From contig JABANP010000252.1 of NCBI GenBank assembly GCA_013115135.1, forward strand, positions 1 to 64,000: a stretch of DNA of 64,000 nt, read 5' to 3'. How positions within the stretch are numbered: the stretch's first letter is position 1; every line of letters starts with the position of its first letter. Source of the stretch: Perkinsus olseni. Taxonomy: Eukaryota > Perkinsozoa > Perkinsida > Perkinsidae. Of the stretch, positions 49,403 through 59,855 are shown one piece after another. Below the pieces are notes generated by a model. The model did no database searches. It was not told where the DNA came from and was given only the letters and a program-made list of their open reading frames with translations. The translations under genes were made by a program, and so were the position numbers.

Positions 49403-51551
49403 ATGTTCCGTCTCCTCACGACTCTGGCCGTGATGCTCTCGGGTTGTCTGGCCGCCAGGGAATGGGAGGACACTCCTACCACGACTCAGTAGGGGTGCCG
49501 TAGTCAGGCGGGCTGCCAGCGGTATTGCTCTCTCTGTCAGGATTTGGCAACTCATCTCGATGGGCGAAGGAGGCTCGGATTCATTCAGAGAGTTTGTAGG
49601 ACCCTGAGGCCGCATCCCACAGCCATGCGAGCTTTTCCTTCGTAGGCTGTCGTTCGTCCTGATTTGATGGAAGAGCGATCGAGCGACGGACGTGGGGCCC
49701 TGTTCTGGGCTTGGGAATTCGGCAATACCAGAGTAGTGGGGTGCCGGGACGGTGTGTCGTCGTCTTCGCCTTTATCTATCAATCGTGCCATCGTCATAAT
49801 TAGCCTCTTTTTGTCCCCAACTGTATCAGAAGCACCCCAGAGCCTGCCACAGCTGAGGTGCCAATCGCGGCAGTTTTTGGCTCTGCAGTGGTCGTATAGC
49901 TACAGTGCTCTGAATAGCCGCATAATATCCTAGCACGGTGGCGATCCTGGCGGTTAGGCGCTTCTCACTCTGGCCGCTCTCGATAATGATGTGTTTGATG
50001 ATAAGGAAAGGGATGCTCAGGGCAGCAGCCCAACTAGCCTCTGCAAGGATGGTAATAGTATGTGGCTGGAGGACGCTTGGACTACCACACCGGCGGCTGT
50101 TCGTGCCAGATGCGGACTGCGACTATGACGCCGTGGCGGATGTTGTGAATGACCCGGCCAGGGTGTGTCGGGGCCCCCGACTCGGGAGTGAGTAGTTGAG
50201 GCTAGATCTGCGGTATCAGGTTGAAGAGGAAAAGGACCTCATCGCCGAAGTACGCAGCAAGCTAGAAGAGGCAGCGGACAAGGACTTGGACGAGATGGAC
50301 GAGGAAGAGGAGGATGATGGGGAGGAGGACGATGAAGAGGAAGAGGGTGAACTTAGTCCCAACAATACGCGCTTCGAAGGTATCTGAGGTTGCTCCAGGT
50401 GATTCACGGGCAACAAACTCGGACGTTGATGATATCCTTCCTGATGATGCGGATGAACTATAGGGCGGCCGTAGTACGTCATACGTCGTACGAATCATGC
50501 GTTTCGCCGATGAGTCGAGGTTTTTTCTCCCAACATGGCGTTTCGTTCGAGTCCTGGGACGGTATTCTCGAAGGGACTGGGATAACCTGTTTAGTCTGAG
50601 TAATGATGCTCCGGAGTGTATTGAGGCGGAATGCCGCTGTGGTGACTTCCCCAGCCTCGCCCAGCGAATTCCGGCAGATGCTGCGGTATCCAAAAAGCTC
50701 CCAGGGCCCAGAAGACGTCGTGATGATTATAGCTACGGCTGAGCATGTCAAGAACAGGACACACCAGCTGATACAGGTTATACATGGTGGTGGAGCTCGC
50801 ACGACTTTCTTGGGGTTATCATATTCCGCTGGATGTCGTTCGGACCATCGGGCGTCAGTTGCTCAGCGTGCCAACAGTCTCTTCGTCAGACAGTGGAAGA
50901 AAATTATCCCAAGCTCCGTATTATGACGGTGGATATACTAAAGCAGCCGGAGCATGCAGCATCAATATCTGTGCTCAACGTTCCAACTGTGCAGTTGTGG
51001 CATGGAGGGCTGATGCAGAGAGTGGTAATAGCGTGTTCCGCCCGGCGATAGTAAGGCAGTCTGTAGATAACCGGTGGTGATTCTGCAGCTACACTAGACC
51101 ACTTGAACCGGTGGTTTAAGCAAGACTTCCTCCCATCAACGTCGTACACTGAGGCGAGGCGTAGGCTGTATGAGGCGGTTGGACAATCTGATGCCGAGGG
51201 CTTAAAAGGCGATCGCGGCGTACTAACAGCCTCGTCGGTCTCCCGTTGCAACGACGCTTCCTGCTTAGTTTAGTATAGTATTGCGACGTTATAGCCCCGA
51301 GTCGGCGTCTTTCGAGCATATATTTGTAGGACACTTCTCAGGCGCTGAGGCAGTTCGAGTCAATGCTGTCGTTCAAGAAGGCGACTGGTTTCGCAGAGTT
51401 AGCTGATCATCAGCTTGCGGCTCGCGGTAGATTGCATGTTTATGCATCCCGTGACGGAGTCAGTGACCAGCTACGGGAAGCAGTGGGTAATAGTTGGAGC
51501 TTCCTCCGCAAAGGACTATCGGATGTCTGTGAACGAAACCTGATGCACTAA
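49403..51551 (+). CDS. Secretory thioredoxin-fold protein (CSAC motif), partly resolved
   Basis: The start at 49403 gives a signal peptide, MFRLLTTLAVMLSGCLAARE. Later exons include an acidic run near 50280-50350 (Glu/Asp only for about 25 residues), DVVMIIATAEHVKNRTHQL near 50718-50775, and a thioredoxin-like unit: VSCSACQQSLRQTVEENYPK, LRIMTVDILKQP, ISVLNVPTVQLWHGG (50850-51012). CSAC would be the redox motif and VPT the cis-proline turn. It may be a divergent PDI-type protein of the ER. The segment 51363-51551 (KKATGFAELADHQLAARGRL) may be its C-terminus or a separate gene. Exons between 49490 and 50190 are unresolved. Confidence 0.4.
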
Positions 51552-51991
51552 TCAGGACGAGGGCATTCTGTCTGTTCAGACGCATATTTATCGTCGCCCG
51601 AGGACGGTGAAGTCCTGGCCGAGTGTGCTGATACGTTCCTTCGTGAATACGCTGTGTGGTTTTGTCAGCAGAGCCCTATAAAAGTGTTGAATATGGAGGA
51701 GCACGAGAGTCAGCAGGTTGTAAGATGGGGTGGAATGCTGCTCACATTAGTCGCACTGTTGGTGCGTATTGTCTCAGCCACAGAGGGAGATCCTGATCGC
51801 ATTTCTGCAAGACCTGGACTGGGACAGATTTCCCGACATACTCCATGACACCCTTTTCAAATTGCAGTATCTCATCGACAAGGAAGACACGCTGTTCATG
51901 AAGGTTGGAGATGGGGGCTAGAAATCTCGGTTAGTAGAACAGTCACCGGGCATTTTGTCTGAAACTTGATGAGCTAGAGCCCGACTAAAAG
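51552..51991. other. Possible 3' exons of the preceding gene; unresolved
   Basis: Short open stretches on the plus strand suggest further exons but I could not join them or recognise a domain. A run of A at 51987-51990 is the poly-T stop signal of the minus-strand tRNA-Ala. Confidence 0.3.
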
Positions 51992-52063
51992 TGGACGTGC
52001 CGGGGTTTGAACCCGGGGCCTTCTGCATGCAAAGCAGACGTGATACCACTACACCACACGCCC
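51992..52063 (-). tRNA. tRNA-Ala (UGC)
   Basis: 72-nt cloverleaf. Acceptor GGGCGTG pairs with CACGTCC (one G-T), discriminator A. Anticodon arm is TCTGC-TTTGCAT-GCAGA (anticodon TGC) and T arm CCGGG-TTCAAAC-CCCGG. A TTTT run follows on the minus strand. It lies on the opposite strand to the surrounding gene block. Confidence 0.93.
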
Positions 52064-52483
52064 GTATATTTTCGTGATTACTACCTATCGCTCACTGTGG
52101 TTTCAAGTGACTGAGATGTCCACTAATAGTTTCTCGTTCAGCTTCGTCTACTCCCGAGTTTCAAGGGTGGATACTCTATGCGATGGCCCAACGGAATCTG
52201 GTGTAGCGGAGGTGAGGAGGAGTCTCGTCTTCACTACTTCTTCATGGCAATCTTTCATGGCAGGCCCTCACAAAAGCTACACAAATAGGAGAACCTGGAA
52301 AAATGGTTATGCGAGTACCTTGCCTGCTCCGAGGGGGTACTGGTGAGAACCAGTGTCGCATGAAAAGATCCGTTTCTGCCATCCGAAGGGGGCTTGGATT
52401 CAATTGGGTGGTGTCTGGAATCACAGGATTGCTTACCTGTAGGGTTGTCATTTTGTGAGTTGTGGCGCCCTGGCCCAGACAAG

Positions 52484-54639
52484 ATGCAGAACCTCGGCAT
52501 GCCCCATCAGAGCGGGGCCGGAATGAGCGGGCTGGGAGGCGGCCACCCGCATTTTCTTTTCGATGATGCCTTTGATCGAGATGAAAGAGGACAGCCGAAG
52601 AAGTGAGCAGTTATGCCAAAACGCAACGAGTGAGGAGGTGCCTGTCGTTCAGGAAGTACTTGCGGCGGATGATTGATTACAATCCGACGTTAATAAAGTA
52701 CAAGACAGATATGTTGTTGACGCAGCATCGGCCTCTGTACAAGACTGGGAATCAGAAGGCCCACTTGTCTTACATGAAAGATGTAGCGGAGGAGCTTTCT
52801 CGCGAAGGTGTGATCTTTGGCTTTTCAGATGGGGCCGGGGTATCTAGGATACGAGTCTCCCTTTCTATGCAAGTACATTCATACTGCTATAAACAAGATG
52901 CGCTGTGCTATCAACTGCGTGGAGTGGCAGCCCAATGGTACCGAGGCCGTCGCTGATACGGAAGTCCCATAGCTCATTCTACTTTCAGGGCAGCGTGTCC
53001 TGACTGGTTCCCAGACGGGAGAGTTCACGCTGTGGAATGGAGTTCACTTCAACTTCGAGAACTTGATGCAGGTATACATCACTGGGCTCGGCGTCCGACC
53101 CCTCCATTCTCATATATCAGGCCCACACGGCATCTATTCGAGCGATGAAGTGGACTCCCGATGGCGCGAACCTTCTCTCCGGAGACTCGAGTGGATTAAT
53201 AAAGGTAGTGAATCTGTTAATTGGCTGGTTTATCGTGGCCAGCACGCCACTGATAGGTATGGAACGCGAATTACTTCTGCTTCAAACAAATCGAAGCTCA
53301 TCAAGAGACACTCAGGGATCTGAGTAGGACGACGGTGCTGAATGGAAGGAGATAACACGATCTTGTCTGTCATCAGGCGTATCGCCCTCGGGAGCAAAGT
53401 TCGTCTCATGCGCTGATGAGAATGCTGCGAAACTTTGGGACTTCCCTACTTTCAAAGAGGAACGTAGGCATCATTCAACCCGATAGACTACCACTATGAC
53501 TATCGAAGGTACATTCAACGGGCATGGATGGGAGGTGAAGACAATAGATTGGCATCCGTCGATGAGCCTAGTGGCCACTGGCTCTAAAGACTTCAACATA
53601 AAGCTGTGGGATCCCCGACAGAGCGAGGCCATCACTACGATCTACGCACATAAGGTGATATGGCCATCTTCTTTCGAGTTCCGATTCATTGCGCATCGTT
53701 GGTGCTCCCGTAGTCCGTTGTTGGAAGAGTACGATGGAGCCCCAATGGCCAGTGGCTGATATCGGGCAGTCGAGATCAACTCATCAAAATGATGGATGTC
53801 AGGAAGATGAGTATTGATAAGGTCTTCAAGGGTCATACGCGTGAGATTACAAGTAGGGTCCTTGTGAGTGGTCCGCTCTCCTCATCCTCACCCTCAGGTT
53901 TATCATGGCACCCGACTGCGGTTGGTATATTCTGCTCAGGCAGTTACGATGGTCAGATATGCCACTGGGATGTCGCACAGGATTCTAAGCCAGTCGAATC
54001 CTTGATAGGAGCCCATGATGGGTAAGATATTGCCCACCCTACACCTAGCTGAAAATAAGGAACCTGCTGAACTTCGAACCGCGATATCTCGCACTCCGGG
54101 TCTTTTCAGTTGTACCAGAATCCCGATCGACAGGGCGTCGCTCTGTGTCGGTCTGGAGTTGAAAGTTCCTTCTCAGATCCATTTGGGCCTTGGCTTACCA
54201 TCCACTTGGTCATCTAATGGTCTCCGGAAGTCATGACAACTGCACGAAGTTCTGGGCTCGGCCGCGACCTGGGGACCCAGATCCGCAGGAGCAGATCCCG
54301 AAAGGCAGAATGTAAGATTTGCGACTTCCTAGCTGCTCTAGTGTTAGTACATGCGTATAGCGATAGACTGTACGAAGCTTGCGCGAGTCGGAATACATTC
54401 TCTCTACTCGACTTGAAGCCTCGAAGGAAAGGCGCAGCCGCATCTCCCATGATGGGAGTATCCCCGAGCTTCTTCCATGTTCGTTCGTTGTTGGCGCGGA
54501 GATGTTTGATGGTAGGTACTATACGCATGTGGCTCAGGCAGAAGCCCGGAAGAAGGCACTCGAGGCCGCGGCTGTCGATAGTAAGTCAGCGGCAAAGTTT
54601 GTGGCTGGCAGAGCAGATGCTGATGACGACGAGGCTTAA
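52484..54639 (+). CDS. PFS2: WDR33/Pfs2, pre-mRNA 3'-end processing WD40 protein
   Basis: WDR33 (yeast Pfs2) is the WD40 subunit of the cleavage and polyadenylation factor. The start at 52484 ([11 protein letters not shown]) leads, by splicing at 52604-52655, to [20 protein letters not shown], the conserved segment before the propeller. Blades follow in order: [81 protein letters not shown] with [54 protein letters not shown] and [20 protein letters not shown]. The GHGW and CHWD-type landmarks match the family. The last exon (about 54511-54639) encodes an Ala-rich, acidic tail ([20 protein letters not shown]); this tail is duplicated at 57720. Confidence 0.88.
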
Positions 54640-54709
54640 CGATTGTTTCACGTCATTGCCTGAGGGATCTGAGTTCTTAACAGCACGCAGTCCGTCACCG
54701 CACACACTG

Positions 54710-54855
54710 AGAACTCAGAAGCAGAGGAAACAGAGAAAGCACGATTACAAGGTGCTTATAAGAGTGAAAGGCTATGTCACAGAGAACTCAGAAGCAGGGG
54801 AAACAGAGAAAGCACGATTACAAGGTGCTTATAAGAGTGAAAGGCTATGTCACAG
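54710..54855. repeat. 73-bp tandem duplication downstream of Pfs2
   Basis: Two adjacent near-identical copies of a 73-bp unit (54710-54782 and 54783-54855; visible difference a/g after agaagcag). A single diverged copy occurs at about 58465-58510, in the segmental duplicate, so the doubling happened after that duplication or was lost there. Confidence 0.9.
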
Positions 54856-55001
54856 AGTTAGATAGGAACATAGAGGAAGAGCGCATTTAGATACAGCCAA
54901 AAAGTTGAAGGAATACATTACACTTAGAATACAGCGCCTCCTCGCTTGCGGTTTAGACATAAGAGGTTGTAGGTAATACACAAGAGCTTAAAGACAGGAT
55001 C

Positions 55002-56978
55002 TCAATCTTTTCCGAAGATGAAGTCGATAACATCCTGTACTGATTGCATGACAGCTGAGGGAAAGTCCAATTTGGGGTCTTCTTCTCCATCATCACCAAC
55101 AACAACCAACTTCCCATCCGAGTAGTTCTCGATCGGTGGGGCGCATCCGAGGAGTTGGAATAGCTGGGCGTTCTGGCCCCTCTCCGCTAGGAATAGACGG
55201 TTCTCTATAGGACTGTAGGTGAACTTGAGGGTCTCAAGACCGAACCAGTCAATTCTGCGGAGTATAGTGTACAAGTCAGAGTTGACCACGTTCACAGAAA
55301 CGACGTTATCGTGGATGTCGTAACGTGCATCACGAGCTATGAAGTGTCGACCATCGCCCATAACACCCGCGACAGTTGCTGTGTAGTCGCTGGTGAATCT
55401 AACAGAGAACTGAGCAGCACCTCGATATGTGCAGAAGTCGCCGAATGGCCGCTCAGTCGGAGGAGCGGTTGTGGTAGGAGGGGCGGTGGTCTGCGGCAGT
55501 GTAGGAGTGGGGGTTGTGGTTGGACTATACACTAAGTTGACACCCAAGTAGCTATCAAGCACGAAGGTGATAACATTCGCTACGGGGTCGTAGCCCAAGT
55601 TCATATAGAAGAAGTCTCTGGAAAGACCAGGCAAGGTTCCATGGAGACGGAATAAGTCCGATTCCGAAACCTCTACCCGGACCATACTTGAGCTCAGCAT
55701 GAGGAAAGCGGGGTCGAGTAGGGAACTATACTCTTTCTCACCATACTTGATGTGATAATGAACGCGATCATTCCCACCAACTTGCTTGAACACCATCGTC
55801 ATAGACAAGCCTCCATCCTCAACCCTGTATACACCGGAAGGTTTGGTAACATCAGTGACTGGCCCGGCGTCCTTTGCGGGGTCGCTCTCGTGAAGGACCT
55901 CGAAAGCATCCCCAGTGGCCACCATAGTCACACGATTCTTCACCGGATCATAACCGAACAAGGTATAGCCCTCACGCGAGAACTGTCCGGGATGAAATTG
56001 CTCCCAGTATTGCTGTTGTTGCTCGTCAACAGATACTCTTATCAGAGAACTGCTTACCCTGGCAACTGAGTAGGAGTTCATAGTCTTTGAGTCAAGCATA
56101 GGACTACGGATATTGTACTTCACCCTGTCGTTCTCGAGGAACTCGAGCTCAGCACGGATAGACTCGGTTTTGAAGCCTCTCGGAGTATAGAGACCCTGTG
56201 GTACTGTAAGAGTAGGGGTTGGGGTCCGACTATTTACCAAGTTGACGCCTAAGTAGCTATCAAGCACGAAGGTGATAACATTCGCTACGGGGTCGTAGCC
56301 CAAGTTCATATAGAAGAAGTCTCTGGAGAGACCAGGGAAGGTTCCATGGAGACGGAATAAGTCCGATTCCAAAATCTCTACCCGGACCATACTTGAGCTC
56401 AGCATGAGGAAAGCGGGGTCGAGTAGGGAACTATACTCTTTCTCACCATACTTGATGTGATAATGAACGCGATCATTCCCACCAACTTGCTTGAACACCA
56501 TCGTCATAGACAAGCCTCCATCCTCGACCCTGTATACACCGGAAGGTTTGGTAACATCAGTGACTGGCCCGGCGTCCTTTGCGGGGTCGCTCTCGTGAAG
56601 GACCTCGAAAGCATCCCCAGTGGCCACCATAGTCACACGATTCTTCACCGGATCATAACCGAACAAGGTATAGCCCTCACGCGAGAACTGTCCGGGATGA
56701 AATTGCTCCCAGTATTGCTGTTGTTGCTCGTCAACAGTAACTCTTATCAGAGAACTGCTTACCCTGGCAACTGAGTAGGAGTTCATAGTCTTTGAGTCAA
56801 GCATAGGACTACGGATATTGTACTTCACCCTGTCGTTCTCGAGGAACTCGAGCTCAGCACGGATAGACTCGGTTTTGAAGCCTCTCGGAGTATAGAGACC
56901 CAGGGGCTTCGCGACGTCGGCGATGACCACCCCAGAGAGAAGAAACAGAAAACACGAAGCCGAAGTAAAGCTGACCAT
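55002..56978 (-). CDS. Secreted modular repeat protein A (658 aa), unrecognised family
   Basis: Intronless ORF with a signal peptide (MVSFTSASCFLFLLSGVVIA). It contains two nearly identical 235-residue units, each opening GLYTPRGFKTESIRAELEFL. Each unit has two related halves of about 110 residues sharing P-x-G-[LV]-Y, a Ser-Ser-x-[IV]-R-V strand, P-G, and GYDPV-x-N-x-[IV]-T. A Thr/Pro linker (TTAPPTTTAPPT) then precedes a third, shorter relative starting PFGDFC and ending CAPPIENYSDG. That makes five module copies. It is probably a secreted or surface beta-rich protein. I recognise no known domain. It has a paralogue at 58581 and lies tail to tail with Pfs2. Confidence 0.8.
   Translation of the reverse strand: MVSFTSASCFLFLLSGVVIADVAKPLGLYTPRGFKTESIRAELEFLENDRVKYNIRSPMLDSKTMNSYSVARVSSSLIRVTVDEQQQQYWEQFHPGQFSREGYTLFGYDPVKNRVTMVATGDAFEVLHESDPAKDAGPVTDVTKPSGVYRVEDGGLSMTMVFKQVGGNDRVHYHIKYGEKEYSSLLDPAFLMLSSSMVRVEILESDLFRLHGTFPGLSRDFFYMNLGYDPVANVITFVLDSYLGVNLVNSRTPTPTLTVPQGLYTPRGFKTESIRAELEFLENDRVKYNIRSPMLDSKTMNSYSVARVSSSLIRVSVDEQQQQYWEQFHPGQFSREGYTLFGYDPVKNRVTMVATGDAFEVLHESDPAKDAGPVTDVTKPSGVYRVEDGGLSMTMVFKQVGGNDRVHYHIKYGEKEYSSLLDPAFLMLSSSMVRVEVSESDLFRLHGTLPGLSRDFFYMNLGYDPVANVITFVLDSYLGVNLVYSPTTTPTPTLPQTTAPPTTTAPPTERPFGDFCTYRGAAQFSVRFTSDYTATVAGVMGDGRHFIARDARYDIHDNVVSVNVVNSDLYTILRRIDWFGLETLKFTYSPIENRLFLAERGQNAQLFQLLGCAPPIENYSDGKLVVVGDDGEEDPKLDFPSAVMQSVQDVIDFIFGKD
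55471..56880 (-). repeat. In-frame 705-bp tandem duplication inside protein A gene
   Basis: The sequence cctctcggagtatagagaccc recurs at 56176 and 56881, 705 bp (235 codons) apart. The two units differ at only a few codons (for example RVEILESD against RVEVSESD). Paralogue B has a single unit. Confidence 0.9.
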
Positions 56979-57719
56979 TGTTGATCAAAAGCTGGAAAGG
57001 CCCAATTGCTCTGCATTTGATTTCATTACAGCCTGAATATTCGAGGCTTGGTTCAGAGAGTGTCCTAACCTGACTCGAGGGGTGCTGGGGCGAAAAGAAG
57101 ATTCATAGCGTTTTCTTACAGCTTAAATCCACAAGCCATACCAATGCACGCGAGTGCAAGGCGCAGTATAAAATCAGATAGAAGTGTTGAAATTCAAGAT
57201 TGGAATTAACAATCCTTCCCGTCCGTTGCTATTTGGATCGTGTGGAGTTACTACCTCTCCTATTGGCAGTTATCACCGGACTATTCCGGTGGATTTATTT
57301 TGCCTCCTAGGGTACTATTCCACCGTCATCGCGTTTCTCTTGGTGGATAGGTAAGAACTTCTGATGGCGGCGTGACGTCGTCGAGATGTCTCCGCTGTCC
57401 CCGTCCTGCCCCACTAGAGAAATGAAACATCTCCGTATGGATTAAACCCCGTAGTTTGTGGGTAGCTAACATGGAACTAATGTTTAGCAGTTTTATTTGT
57501 TGTCGCTGTGCTTAGTGGTTGCTATGGTGCCCGGATGTCATACACTTTCCGCTGTAGTCCGAGCATGTGCGCGATTCGCTATGTATATGCGTGGCTACAC
57601 CGATTGCATAATAACGAAGAATACGCATTAGAGTAACAGCTGGCTACCGCGTGGGGATGTTGACCAGCACTGCACTCAGTGCTCCAACGTTCTACTAGAC
57701 AGAGATGCCTCACTCTCAG
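56979..57719. other. Upstream region of gene A with possible LTR relic
   Basis: The first about 25 bp (ttgatcaaaagctggaaagg) are shared with the region upstream of gene B. A second shared block (gcatgtgcgcgattcgctatg, near 57560) lies about 580 bp from the start of A but only about 50 bp from the start of B. So about 530 bp is extra here. Within the extra part, 57110-57180 (gagtgcaaggcgcag, aaatcagat, acagctta) resembles the LTR at 60934-61240 in diverged form. Confidence 0.45.
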
Positions 57720-57876
57720 GGTAGGTATTATACGCATGTGGCTCAAGCAGAAGCCCGAAAGAAGGCACTCGAGGCTACGGCTGTCGGTAGTGAGTCAGCG
57801 GCCAAGTTTGTGGCTGGTAGAGCGGATGCTGATGACGAAGACGCTCAACGATTGCGTTGCGTCATTTTCTGAGGGA
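57720..57876 (+). pseudogene. Duplicated fragment of the Pfs2 last exon
   Basis: Aligns to 54511-54667 with about 90% identity by eye and keeps the same reading frame ([20 protein letters not shown]). The Pfs2 stop TAA has become CAA. There is no upstream Pfs2 sequence, so this is a tail-only copy. It marks the left end of a segmental duplication that also carries gene B. Confidence 0.85.
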
Positions 57877-58386
57877 GTTGACTCCGCAGCAGCATGAAGT
57901 CAAACACGAGATCATTCTAAGAACTCGAGGACGTCGGAAACCAGATAGAGTACCGTCGAAAGGTGTGTTTAAGGTCTCAGCGCAGAAACAGGAAAAGGCC
58001 GGACAGATCGTCCTGTCTCTTGAGGGTATCACCGAGACTGTCAAATTGCAGTGGGTACCGGGGCAATGTGGTGCTGCGGCCAACGAGAGGGCCGACCAGC
58101 TAGCATCGTGAGAAACTCTATGATGGCCTTCACCGGAGCATTGAATCACCGCTCCGCTGAAGGGCATCAAAGATTTTCTGGATGCTCGTCCTGGGCGCCA
58201 GATTAACCAGTTTGACTGTTTCCGTCAGAAGCAGCAGCGGAGGCGGAGAGTGTCAGCAGAAGGCTGGAGACACCATTGCTCATTGGTGTCCGACTATGGG
58301 GCTCGGCGCCCTTTGATCTGAAAGACGTGTCTAAATGCGGCACGCACTGCTCTATGTATGGAAGAGCATTCCATTCGACGGGGGGA
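57877..58386 (+). mobile_element. Retroelement fragment with RNase H C-terminus, inserted in the duplicate
   Basis: About 510 bp that interrupts the alignment between 54667 and the corresponding site at 58387. The plus-strand frame to 58111 encodes GQIVLSLEGITETVKLQWVP followed by GQCGAAANERADQLAS. This is the end of a retroelement RNase H (family pattern WVPGHxGxxGNExAD.LA), of the type common in non-LTR elements. The upstream RT part is absent, so it is a fragment. No poly-A tail is visible. Confidence 0.7.
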
Positions 58387-58580
58387 TCTGAGTTCTCGAC
58401 AGCACTCTGTCGCGGCATAGTTGCAAACTCAAGATATTACGTAGCCAAACGAGCACGACTAAATTGTGTTTACGAAGAGTCAAAAGCTATAACACAGAAA
58501 CGAGTGAGAAGAGGGAGGAACAGCTCATTAAAATTCAGCTCTCTGCCTGGGCATAATACACAAGAGCTTAAGACAGGATC

Positions 58581-59855
58581 TCAATCTTTTCCGAAGATGA
58601 AGTCGATAACATCCTGTACTGATTGCATCACAGCTGAGGGGAAGTCTAATTTGGGGTCTTCTTCTCCATCATCGTCAACAACTACAACCAACTTCCCATC
58701 CGAGTAGTTTTCGATCGGTGCGGCGCATCCGAGGAGTTGGAATAGCTGGGCGTTCTGGCCCCTCTCCGCTAGAAATAGACAATTGTCTACAGAACTGTAG
58801 GTGAACTTGAGGGTCTCAAGACCGAACCAGTCAATTCTGCGGAGTATAGTGTACAAGTCAGAGTTGACCACGTTCACAGAAACGACGTTATCGTGGATGT
58901 CGTAACGTGCATCACGAGCTATGAAGTGTCGACCATCGCCCATAACACCCGCGACAGTCGCTGTGTAGTCGCTGGTGAATCTAACAGAGAACTGAGCAGC
59001 ACCTCGAGATGTGCAGAAGTCGCCGAATGGCTGCTCAGTCGGAGGAGCGGTTGTGGTAGGAGGGGCGGTGGTCTGCGGCAGCGTAGGAGTGGGGGTTGTG
59101 GTCGGACTATACACCAAGTTGACACCCAAGTAGCTATCAAGCACGAAGGTGATAACATTCGCTACGGGGTCGTAGCCTAAGTTCATATAGAAGAAGTCTC
59201 TGGAGAGACCAGGGAAGGTTCCATGGAGACGGAATAAGTCCGATTCCGAAACCTCTACCCGGACCATACTTGAGCTCAGCATGAGGAAAGCGGGGTCGAG
59301 TAGGGAACTATACTCTTTCTCACCATACTTGATGTGATAATGGACGCGATCATTCCCAGCAACTTGCTTGAACTCCATCGTCATTGACAAGCCTCCATCC
59401 TCAACCCTGTATACACCGGAAGGTTTGGTAACATCAGTGACGGGCCCGGCGTCCTTTGCAGGGTCGCTCTCGTGAAGGACCTCGAAAGCATCCCCAGTGG
59501 CCACCATAGTCACGCGGTTCTTCACGGGATCATAACCGAACAAGGTATAGCCCTCACGCGAGAACTGTCCGGGATGGAATTGCTCCCAGTATTGCTGTTG
59601 TTGCTCGTCAACAGATACTCTTATCAGAGAACTGCTTATCATGGCAGTGGAGTAGGAGTTCATAGTCTTTGAGTCAAGCATAGGACTACGGATATTGTAC
59701 TTTACCCTGTCGTTCTTGAGGAACTCGAGCTCAGCGCGGATAGACTCGGTTTTGAAGCCTCTCGGAGTATAGAGACCCAGGGGCTTCGCGACGTCGGCGA
59801 TGACCACCCCAGAGAGAAGAAACAGAAAAGACGAAGCCGAAGTAAAGCTGACCAT
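58581..59855 (-). CDS. Secreted modular repeat protein B (424 aa), paralogue of A
   Basis: Intronless paralogue of the 55002-56978 gene, about 95% identical over shared parts by eye. Signal peptide MVSFTSASSFLFLLSGVVIA, one 235-residue unit (GLYTPRGFKTESIRAELEFL onward), the same Thr/Pro linker, and the PFGDFC C-terminal module. It lacks the second 235-residue unit of A. Function unknown; near-identity suggests recent duplication or gene conversion. The upstream 25 bp is also conserved. Confidence 0.8.
   Translation of the reverse strand: MVSFTSASSFLFLLSGVVIADVAKPLGLYTPRGFKTESIRAELEFLKNDRVKYNIRSPMLDSKTMNSYSTAMISSSLIRVSVDEQQQQYWEQFHPGQFSREGYTLFGYDPVKNRVTMVATGDAFEVLHESDPAKDAGPVTDVTKPSGVYRVEDGGLSMTMEFKQVAGNDRVHYHIKYGEKEYSSLLDPAFLMLSSSMVRVEVSESDLFRLHGTFPGLSRDFFYMNLGYDPVANVITFVLDSYLGVNLVYSPTTTPTPTLPQTTAPPTTTAPPTEQPFGDFCTSRGAAQFSVRFTSDYTATVAGVMGDGRHFIARDARYDIHDNVVSVNVVNSDLYTILRRIDWFGLETLKFTYSSVDNCLFLAERGQNAQLFQLLGCAAPIENYSDGKLVVVVDDDGEEDPKLDFPSAVMQSVQDVIDFIFGKD

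Noticed and set aside
50216..50482. Minus-strand Ser-rich frame
   Set aside because: It is the complement of the Glu/Asp-rich run on the plus strand (GAG/GAT codons read backwards as Ser).
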